Source of the DNA: Thermoplasmata archaeon
GTDB lineage: Archaea; Thermoplasmatota; Thermoplasmata; Thermoplasmatales; Thermoplasmataceae
DNA length: 9,955 bases
Reading direction: 5' to 3'
Assembly: GCA_021799315.1 (NCBI GenBank)
Contig: JAJZAR010000051.1
Location: 1-9,955, forward strand
The notes beneath the pieces are model-generated. The model saw only the letters and a program-made list of their open reading frames with translations. It had not been told where the DNA came from and did not search any database. Below are positions 1 through 6,658 of this stretch, one piece after another. The position numbers and the translations under genes were made by a program. Within the stretch, counting starts at the first letter, position 1. Every line of letters starts with the position of its first letter.

Positions 1-88
1 CATCTCCATAGCCCTTCATTTTCTTGTATATCTGTCCTAATCTTTTTTGATCTGTTATATCATAGGATACCAAATATTTTCTTCTCAT
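1..88 (-). CDS. cas2: CRISPR-associated endoribonuclease-fold protein Cas2 (5' part, cut by window edge)
   Basis: The minus strand from the ATG at 88-86 encodes 29 residues before the window ends. They begin MRRKYLVSYDITDQKRL, the Cas2 N-terminus: a first beta strand ending in Y-D-I-T-D-x-K-R, with the conserved Asp at residue 10. Cas2 is the ferredoxin-fold dimer that bridges two Cas1 dimers in the spacer-integration complex. The start lies 3 bases after the cas4-cas1 stop codon. A GGTGA ribosome-binding site (96-92) overlaps that stop, which points to translational coupling. About two thirds of a normal 85-95 residue Cas2 is missing, only because the window ends. It is too short to appear in a typical ORF listing, but the motif and position together make the call strong. 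Confidence 0.9.
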   Translation of the reverse strand, partial: MRRKYLVSYDITDQKRLGQIYKKMKGYGD

Positions 89-91
89 GTT

Positions 92-1780
92 TCACCTGGT
101 TGTAAAAACTGGATAATGTTTTATTTCCCCGTTTAGGTACCTAGCAAGCATTCTTGCCTGAACCTCAAAAACTCTTCTATAGCTAACAGAATATTTGAAC
201 AGTGGATGACTGATTAGGTCATCAAGCCTTCTTTCATATGCCCTTATTGTTTTTTTCCTCCCATTAGATGTTAAGGCAACTGAATTCCCCCTCCGAATAA
301 AGTCATCCTTGTTTATTTCGTTGCTATTAAGTGCTGTAATTACAACAGAGTCACAGATTATTGGTCTGAACTCTTCCATCAAATCCAATGCAAGTGCAGG
401 TTTTCCATATTTTGGTTTGTGCAAAAATCCCAGATAAGGATCAAATCCAACAGTTGCTGCAATAATAGTCATGTCCTTTGCAAGAATAGAGTATAGATAA
501 GAAAGAATTGCGTTTACTGGATCCTTCGGTGGTCTCCTATTTCTGCTATTAAAATTGAAATCTGCATGATTTTCAGAACTCTTTAACATTTTAGTGAAAT
601 TACTGAAATAAATTCTGGCAGCAAGTCCCTCTATTCCCAGTAGTTCACCCAAATTCTTCGATGTTAAAATTTTTCTTGAGAGTTCACTTAAATTTTCAAG
701 TGTTTCAGATTTGATATCCTTTCCGTTTCTTCTAAGCATTGTTCTAGAATTCTTTATTTTTCCTGTAATGAATCCTTTTGCAATTTCTAGTGACTTTTCA
801 TTCTGCGATGCTGTATCGAACTGTTTTATTCTGAGATCTATATTGTTGCCAGAGATTCCATTTGTCATACCTGTAAACCATCCACCTGATGAAAAATAGC
901 ATATAGGAATGTTCCTGTTACATAGCTCTTTTATTGCCTGCGTTGAAATCTGGACATTGCCAAATATGGACACACTTGAAATTTCCATTATTCTGTAACT
1001 TCCGATTGTTACATTATCCTTTTTGGCTACCAGTTCCTCTCCCTTTTTAGATATATAAGCTCCCTGTTCCCCTACATAGAATGGATAACTATCCGATCTT
1101 GCTGGAAATAATCTCCTTATTTCATCTCCCGATTTTTCAGATTTTTCCATTTTTAAGGAAAGTGTTTCATCTGGCAGGCAGATTGAAACTAAGGAGCATT
1201 TAATGCACTTTGGACTATCTACTAGTGGATCAGGTATAATTTTTTTAGTTTTAAGATCTCTTGCCTGTTTTATAATATTTTTTGCCCACTCAATTGTAGC
1301 ATCATCTATTTTGAGATTTATTTTTTTATTAGATTCTGCATAATATACTGTGGCCTCGCTGCATTTGTAACCGTTTTCAATAAGTATCATTGCTTGGACG
1401 GTCACTTGTAATTTATCTGAATCCCAAATTCCACCATTGCTTTCGTTCGGTCTCCCTTTTTTATATTCCACAGGCCTGACCTCTCCTCCATTTCCTTCGA
1501 TCAGATCAATCTTTGCAACTATTTGTTCGATCTCGGAGGATAATGTAACTGATGTTGCATGTATTCTATCATTTGCATTGCTAAATTGGTCGGAATCTGG
1601 TAATTCACCACTCTCTTTATCAACTCTCTGGTGTTTAATTCTTCCCTCTATTGTGTCAGAAGAATCTTCGAAATATCCCTCTACGTATTCAAGATAAAAT
1701 AATCTAGGACAGTATACAAATTCATTTATCATTCTGAGGGGTATGTAGTCTATATTTTCCTCTTCATTACTCCCTGTCAC
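92..1780 (-). CDS. cas4-cas1: Cas4-Cas1 fusion protein, CRISPR adaptation (type I-G)
   Basis: One 562-residue protein joins two adaptation enzymes. Residues about 12-205 are Cas4, a RecB-like nuclease with an iron-sulfur cluster that trims prespacers at the PAM. Its four cluster cysteines are visible (C24, C192, C195, C201), as are the nuclease residues D92, E105 and K107 (in V-E-Y-K) and a Gln-containing helix near Q126-Q129. Residues about 228-562 are Cas1, the integrase. Its likely metal ligands are E384 (G-I-E-G-L-A-A-R-I-Y), H454 and D466 (L-A-L-D-L-M-E-E-F-R-P). The fusion is characteristic of type I-G loci. The start codon is GTG at 1780, chosen because AAGGAGGT lies 9 bases upstream; no in-frame ATG occurs before residue 17, inside the Cas4 motif. 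The gene overlaps csb2 by 14 bases and precedes cas2 by 3. No catalytic residue I can recognise is missing. Confidence 0.96.
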   Translation of the reverse strand: MTGSNEEENIDYIPLRMINEFVYCPRLFYLEYVEGYFEDSSDTIEGRIKHQRVDKESGELPDSDQFSNANDRIHATSVTLSSEIEQIVAKIDLIEGNGGEVRPVEYKKGRPNESNGGIWDSDKLQVTVQAMILIENGYKCSEATVYYAESNKKINLKIDDATIEWAKNIIKQARDLKTKKIIPDPLVDSPKCIKCSLVSICLPDETLSLKMEKSEKSGDEIRRLFPARSDSYPFYVGEQGAYISKKGEELVAKKDNVTIGSYRIMEISSVSIFGNVQISTQAIKELCNRNIPICYFSSGGWFTGMTNGISGNNIDLRIKQFDTASQNEKSLEIAKGFITGKIKNSRTMLRRNGKDIKSETLENLSELSRKILTSKNLGELLGIEGLAARIYFSNFTKMLKSSENHADFNFNSRNRRPPKDPVNAILSYLYSILAKDMTIIAATVGFDPYLGFLHKPKYGKPALALDLMEEFRPIICDSVVITALNSNEINKDDFIRRGNSVALTSNGRKKTIRAYERRLDDLISHPLFKYSVSYRRVFEVQARMLARYLNGEIKHYPVFTTR

Positions 1781-3227
1781 CTTCCATTACCTCCTTAACC
1801 GGCATGAATGTACCAAGTCCAAAATGGGCTCCATATCCTACAGAGAAAGGGCCAGGAACATAATCTTCAAAAACAACTTCAAATCCGTATCCCAGATTAA
1901 CTGGATCATTTTTTCTATTTCTTCTAAAATCTAGCCAGTAATAACTGTGACCATTTTTTGATGATTTATTTAGAAGCTTAAATGATACTGGTTTTGGTAA
2001 TCCATGATTTGCAAATTCATGGTTCAGTTCATTGCATAACCACTGATAATAATCACCCCTTCCTTTTCTATAATGCCTTGTTAATACCACAGGGGTGATA
2101 CTTTTGAATCTTTTTGATTTCTGTATGACACTTATTTCGTTATCTTCGCCCCACTCTTCCGGAATGAGTTTAATATCTGGTCTTCCATTTGATTGCCAGA
2201 TGGATCTTGTGCGATCGAGCGCGAGCAGTTCCTTCTGTGTGAAATATTCTTTGTTTCTTATTAATATATGACTTATTCGTCCATTATTATTCAGATCAAG
2301 GGGAAGGATAAAAATATGCCTATGGCCCTTAGAAATAGAACCATCAGGATTTATTCCGCTTAAATTTACTGATCTACCATTATTAGACATTTTTCCATAA
2401 ATGCCATTAATTTTCTTATGTATTCTTTCTGCTATGATTAATGAATCTGTTGCCATTGGTGGAACCTTGGAATCTATTGAATAAAGAAAATTTTTAACTT
2501 TAAGTCTTCCTGCCAACGACTTTTTGCTTTTGTCTTCTTTTATTTCTGGATTTTCAATTAAGTAATATGTAAATTCCAATGCATATGGCGAACTTATTCC
2601 CTTATAAATTATATCAGAAGTTTTAAGCATTAGTGCATCAAACCACTCAGTTTTTTCATATTTATAATTTTTTTTCGCGATTGGAATTGCAACCTTGACT
2701 TTTTCCTTGTTACCATCAAAGTAATTTAAATCTTGTAAAGGCTCAACATTTATTTTGTCTCCAAATTCTTTAAAATCCTTTAGAGTTTCAATTTTAACCC
2801 ATGAATCGCTTCTGCCCAGGTAATTTATTAGTGATAATATCTCTTCCAATTTTTGCACTTCTATTTCTGTAAATTCTACGTTCTTCCAGATAACATATAT
2901 TTGATCCTCAGGATTGATACTTATAAAGCCATCATATATAAGCTGCTTTTTAGTGATCTCTTTTGAATTTTGACTCATATAACTGAGTATTACTCCTTCA
3001 GTGAACCTGGGTGTACTAAATAGCGGAGGGTTTTCAGATAATTTTTCAATTATCGTTTGCAGGATATCAATATCCCAGGATGGGCGCTTTCTAAGCCATG
3101 AATCAATGATTGCTCTTACTATTCTATACGGCGATGGAGGGAATTCTGGGATGCCCTCATTGACGTTTCTCCCCCAGGGGGTAGAATGGTATCTACCTGA
3201 TAATAGTGTTATTTTGAAGGCTATCAT
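1767..3227 (-). CDS. csb2: Csb2 (GSU0054 family), Cas5-Cas6 fusion of type I-G Cascade
   Basis: This 486-residue protein matches the Csb2 family, which by family knowledge combines a Cas5-like and a Cas6-like RAMP domain. It would cut pre-crRNA within repeats and hold the crRNA 5' handle in the effector complex. The N-terminus carries the Csb2 signature at residues 10-40 (S-G-R-Y-H, then P-W-G-R-N-V-N-E-G and P-P-S-P-Y-R-I-V-R-A). The C-terminal half has G-H-R-H-I-F-I-L-P-L-D (301-311), whose H302 and H304 are candidates for the endonuclease site. Near the end is V-P-G-P-F-S-V-G-Y-G-A-H-F-G-L-G-x-F (457-474), the glycine-rich RAMP loop. The ATG at 3227 is 10 bases after the csb1 stop and has only a weak GATG-like ribosome site, so translation may rely on coupling. 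Its last codons contain the strong ribosome-binding site of cas4-cas1. Which His is catalytic is inferred. Confidence 0.94.
   Translation of the reverse strand: MIAFKITLLSGRYHSTPWGRNVNEGIPEFPPSPYRIVRAIIDSWLRKRPSWDIDILQTIIEKLSENPPLFSTPRFTEGVILSYMSQNSKEITKKQLIYDGFISINPEDQIYVIWKNVEFTEIEVQKLEEILSLINYLGRSDSWVKIETLKDFKEFGDKINVEPLQDLNYFDGNKEKVKVAIPIAKKNYKYEKTEWFDALMLKTSDIIYKGISSPYALEFTYYLIENPEIKEDKSKKSLAGRLKVKNFLYSIDSKVPPMATDSLIIAERIHKKINGIYGKMSNNGRSVNLSGINPDGSISKGHRHIFILPLDLNNNGRISHILIRNKEYFTQKELLALDRTRSIWQSNGRPDIKLIPEEWGEDNEISVIQKSKRFKSITPVVLTRHYRKGRGDYYQWLCNELNHEFANHGLPKPVSFKLLNKSSKNGHSYYWLDFRRNRKNDPVNLGYGFEVVFEDYVPGPFSVGYGAHFGLGTFMPVKEVMEGDRE
1789..1796 (-). promoter_or_regulatory. Ribosome-binding site of cas4-cas1
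   Basis: AAGGAGGT on the minus strand lies inside the last codons of csb2, 9 bases before the GTG start of cas4-cas1. It is the strongest Shine-Dalgarno match in the operon and decides the GTG start at 1780. The adaptation fusion may therefore be translated independently of csb2. Confidence 0.7.
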
Positions 3228-3237
3228 AAAGCATCAT

Positions 3238-4299
3238 TTATTCATCTTCTAATGTATCATCTTCATTTTCTTTATCTATATTCTCCTCGCTATTATTTGG
3301 CTTTTCCCCCTCTTTTTTCCATTTTGCCTTGACCTGCAGTTTTGTAACAGGAGGAGTGCTGAAACTATGTTCACATTTTTTGATGAGGTCGCTGAGGATT
3401 TCCATTATTTCTTTTTCCTCTGGAAATTCTACATATTCGTCTTTTTCTATATTAAATACAATATTGCTATCAACCATCAGATCGCATGCAGTCCTAAGTC
3501 TGAGAGAACTGTCAAGAAATTTTCTTATCTTCAACATACAGAGAAAGAACACCAACTTTGTCTCATTCTCTCCAAGCTCATAACTTTTCAGAAGAGACGT
3601 ATCTATATTGAAATAGGCATTTATACTCTCTGCAGTAAACTCAGTCCTGTGATAGGGTACGTTTCCATACACATCTTTTGTAATTTCATTTGTCCTCAGT
3701 TTTCCTGTTGGGTCTATTGGATTATTTTTAACCCCTCCAGTGGAAACTTCCCTTATATTTTCAGCTTCTATAAAAGAGCTTAGAATTCTTGGTAGTTTTA
3801 ACCTGCCATCTTCAAGATTTGCCATAAAAACTCCGTGAATTAAGGAATTAACATCGTATTTAAAGACTGCCTTTGCCACCTTTTTCCAGTTCATAGGCTG
3901 ACCTTTGAAATACGAGGCTTCCTTCTTTAATTCTTCCCTGAAGTTTTTATCTGATATTATGTAAGGCGAGTTCATTCTATGTGCCTCGATGAGAGATGAT
4001 GTAAATTTTAACTCTCCATCAGCTGACAGTTCAGATACTATATATGAAATTCCCTTCAGACTTTCTATCACATTGTATCCATCTGCACCAATTATAGTTG
4101 ATTCGAGCCGATTGGCCATGGATTGGGCGCTTTCTACTAGAACCATCCTTGTTCCGTCTGGTCTTTGAAACTCAGCTGCACCTATTTCTGGAAACCCTGT
4201 TGGCTGAAACCTATCACCTTGTGTTGGCTTGAGCTTAACATCCATTAACAGCCTTGGCTCTTCAATCAATATTTTATAATCGAATTTTTTATTTATCAT
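3238..4299 (-). CDS. csb1: Csb1 (GSU0053 family), Cas7-like backbone subunit of type I-G Cascade
   Basis: The 353-residue product is recognised by the Csb1 N-terminal signature: P-R-L-L-M-D-V-K-L-K-P-T-Q-G-D-R-F-Q-P-T (15-34), then G-F-P-E-I-G-A-A (35-42) and V-E-S-A-Q-S-M-A-N-R-L-E (55-66). Further typical blocks are S-L-I-E-A-H-R-M (102-109), L-I-H-G-V-F (153-158), R-I-L-S-S-F-I-E-A-E (171-180) and Y-H-R-T-E-F (216-221). Cas7-type subunits polymerise along the crRNA spacer and position target DNA. I prefer the ATG at 4299, which overlaps csx17 by 11 bases. A TTG at 4308 would add three residues and has AAGGA 3 bases upstream, so it remains possible; GAGGT lies only 2 bases before the ATG. 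Residues from about 328 form a highly acidic, probably disordered tail after the conserved fold. Confidence 0.95.
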   Translation of the reverse strand: MINKKFDYKILIEEPRLLMDVKLKPTQGDRFQPTGFPEIGAAEFQRPDGTRMVLVESAQSMANRLESTIIGADGYNVIESLKGISYIVSELSADGELKFTSSLIEAHRMNSPYIISDKNFREELKKEASYFKGQPMNWKKVAKAVFKYDVNSLIHGVFMANLEDGRLKLPRILSSFIEAENIREVSTGGVKNNPIDPTGKLRTNEITKDVYGNVPYHRTEFTAESINAYFNIDTSLLKSYELGENETKLVFFLCMLKIRKFLDSSLRLRTACDLMVDSNIVFNIEKDEYVEFPEEKEIMEILSDLIKKCEHSFSTPPVTKLQVKAKWKKEGEKPNNSEENIDKENEDDTLEDE

Positions 4300-6658
4300 T
4301 GACCTCAACTTTCCTTAAAACCATACTCTTTAACTCCTTAAAATCTTTTTCCCTTAATGGAAATAGTAGAGAAGCCACATACCTTTTATCCATAGGCTTA
4401 TCATTATCTATCTTTATAGGAAATACGTTTTGTTTCAACATCTGAATATTCACCAATCTAAATGTTTCTCTAGATTTGCCGGATAAGAGCAGATTTATCA
4501 GATTCCTGTCTGGATTAAAACTAACCTTTGAGTTTTGAGAAAATTGCTCCGGAGAAAGATATAGCCTTACCAATGCCCAGAGCCTATCTATTGGATAATC
4601 AAAGGATGAGTTTATTGAAATATAGTCATTCATTTCCATTATGTTTTGTGATGACTTGTTATCGTCCCATCTAATTAATGAAAATGCAAACAATAGTTCT
4701 TCAATGCATCTTTCATCTATTTCGCCATTTATAAATTTCATCACATCATTAAGACTTAATTTGATCCTAGAAAAGAAGGGGAAAGTAGAATTTTTGTTTG
4801 ATTGAGCCTCGGTCAATCTCTTTATTAGTGTATTTATCAATTTTTCTGTAAGGTTAGCTCCAGTCCACGAAAACTGACCTATATTATCATCCCATTTTCT
4901 GTCATCCTGAAGACTTGTCCCTTCAATATTTGACCGAAATGAACCAACCTTTTCTGTTCTCCCTATTGAAGAAAGGGAAAGAGCTATCCTAAACTCGCTA
5001 CTCTTATCATCGGATTTATTTATCCAGTTTGTACTCAGTCCAAACAATGGCCTGAGTTTCTGCCCTCCCTTATTTTCATATTTACCCCTAACTCTGGAAA
5101 AAGACATTTCTGCCCTTCCAATGGCCCTTAGCAATCGTACAGCAGTTAGAGGATTCCCGTTATTTAGAAGATCATATGTGGATTCATACATATTTCTTTT
5201 TATGGATTCATATATTTGAGGCAGGGTTTTTCCCGTCCCCTGAATTACTTTCAGATTTTGTTCAAATGTCCGATATACTAAGTCCAGATCTTCAATTAAA
5301 TTTACATATTTGCTATATTTAACTCTATGCAGGCCAGATGGCAACGCTATATATGACTGACCCCTTCTTACAAGAAAACAATATCTCAGGAATCCAGTTA
5401 TGCCCCTATCCACTCCTAGGGAATTTATGGCTTGAAAGAAGTCCAGTCCCTTTTTCACAACTTTTCCCCTCAAGGCTACCCTTCCTTCCTTGAATAGCGA
5501 CTTTAGTTCGTCCGCGTATGCATAGTTATTCCATATTGGTGCCCATATTTCCAACGATTTCTTGAAATCCGAAACGTTTGAAGACTCATATCCGTAAGGA
5601 GAGTATGAGACAGTGAATGGTGTAACGATTTTTGTTTCTCTAACGGCATTCCTTCTTCCTATGGAATTGCTCCAGATAAGAATTCCTTCCATCATAAGAA
5701 TAATGTCCCATGGATTTATTTTAACGATTTTTGTTTCTATTTCATTACCCTGATTGAAACCTCCAGCTTTTCCTGGATCAAATTTACCAACGGCCGATTC
5801 CTGTAATTTATCGGTTAAGTCTCCAAATAGTGAATTTCTCAGTAATTCAGTACTTGAATTTGTCTTGTTTACAAACACCTTAGTTAGAGAAGCTATAAAC
5901 AGACTTGAGTAATCCAACCTACCTTCATTTCCACCGCTACCAGACAACGGAGGGAAAACAGGTTTCCCTTCCGCGTTGACGAGTATGGATGCATCGATCC
6001 ACTCTAGATACCTTTCATTTATAGTATCCCTTAATTTTGTCACAATTTTACTTTTGTATTCATCCCTCATAATTTGATAAAAATCATTATTCAATTTTCC
6101 AATCTCTTTAATTTCTGACTTTAACTTAGAATTTCCAACCGCACTTAAAGTTTCTATGCTCTCTTTATCTATTTTGTCTGAATTCTCTAATTCTGTAATT
6201 ATTTTCCCCTTAAGTTTCTTTATCTTTTCTATTTCCTTGTTTTTCCCTTTCTCAGTGAACTTTTCAATTAAGTCCTCTAGAGTTAGGGGTGAACCAAAAA
6301 TCTCTGGAAATGATTTTCCAAGTGTTTCTTTAATCAACTTGTAGGTAGAAATGAAGTCACAAAATCTTTTATCTCCGAGATTTAAAATTTTATTTATGTT
6401 TTCTTTTGCTTCAGAGTCATTAGGATAAAAGCCACTTCCACCGTTCCAAGGAGACATTATTGGGGACGGGCTATATTCTTCTGAAAAAAATCTAATTAAT
6501 TCATCTTGCTCACACTTAGTTTTTATTACTAAGTGATTATTCTCCCACTTGCACATTACTTCTTCATCTTTCTGCTCAGAAAGTATTTTGAATATGCCCA
6601 AAGCTTTTAAGTAGGAACTGAGGGGCTCTGTCTGACAGCCATATAATTTATGTTCCAT
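4289..6658 (-). CDS. csx17: Csx17 (Cas8g), large subunit of type I-G Cascade
   Basis: This 789-residue protein is the signature large subunit of type I-G, assigned by family knowledge to PAM recognition and Cas3 recruitment. Recognisable Csx17 blocks, in order: L-Y-G-C-Q-T-E-P-L-S-S-Y-L-K-A-L-G (5-21), S-P-W-N-G-G-S-G-F (69-77), S-G-G-N-E-G-R-L-D-Y-S (241-251), N-P-W-D-I-I-L-M-M-E-G (315-325), W-A-P-I-W (372-376), G-V-D-R-G-I-T-G-F-x-R-Y (415-426) and a terminal K-R-Y-V-A-S-L-L-F-P-L (758-768). Between blocks two and three, residues about 84-220 are rich in Lys and Glu and look helical, possibly coiled-coil. The ATG at 6658 shares one base with the cas3 stop (TAATG), with GGTGG 6 bases upstream, so coupling to cas3 is likely. 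No enzymatic motif is visible, as expected for a structural subunit. Confidence 0.95.
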   Translation of the reverse strand: MEHKLYGCQTEPLSSYLKALGIFKILSEQKDEEVMCKWENNHLVIKTKCEQDELIRFFSEEYSPSPIMSPWNGGSGFYPNDSEAKENINKILNLGDKRFCDFISTYKLIKETLGKSFPEIFGSPLTLEDLIEKFTEKGKNKEIEKIKKLKGKIITELENSDKIDKESIETLSAVGNSKLKSEIKEIGKLNNDFYQIMRDEYKSKIVTKLRDTINERYLEWIDASILVNAEGKPVFPPLSGSGGNEGRLDYSSLFIASLTKVFVNKTNSSTELLRNSLFGDLTDKLQESAVGKFDPGKAGGFNQGNEIETKIVKINPWDIILMMEGILIWSNSIGRRNAVRETKIVTPFTVSYSPYGYESSNVSDFKKSLEIWAPIWNNYAYADELKSLFKEGRVALRGKVVKKGLDFFQAINSLGVDRGITGFLRYCFLVRRGQSYIALPSGLHRVKYSKYVNLIEDLDLVYRTFEQNLKVIQGTGKTLPQIYESIKRNMYESTYDLLNNGNPLTAVRLLRAIGRAEMSFSRVRGKYENKGGQKLRPLFGLSTNWINKSDDKSSEFRIALSLSSIGRTEKVGSFRSNIEGTSLQDDRKWDDNIGQFSWTGANLTEKLINTLIKRLTEAQSNKNSTFPFFSRIKLSLNDVMKFINGEIDERCIEELLFAFSLIRWDDNKSSQNIMEMNDYISINSSFDYPIDRLWALVRLYLSPEQFSQNSKVSFNPDRNLINLLLSGKSRETFRLVNIQMLKQNVFPIKIDNDKPMDKRYVASLLFPLREKDFKELKSMVLRKVEVNDK

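Noticed and set aside
3367..3783. 138-codon open frame on the plus strand inside csb1
   Set aside because: It is antisense to a strongly recognised gene, has a Phe/Ile/Tyr-rich composition typical of reversed AT-rich coding sequence, and no recognisable motif.
4300..4308. TTG start at 4308 for csb1
   Set aside because: Possible because AAGGA lies 3 bases upstream, but ATG at 4299 is a stronger start codon and the three added residues are not part of the conserved domain. Kept only as an alternative.
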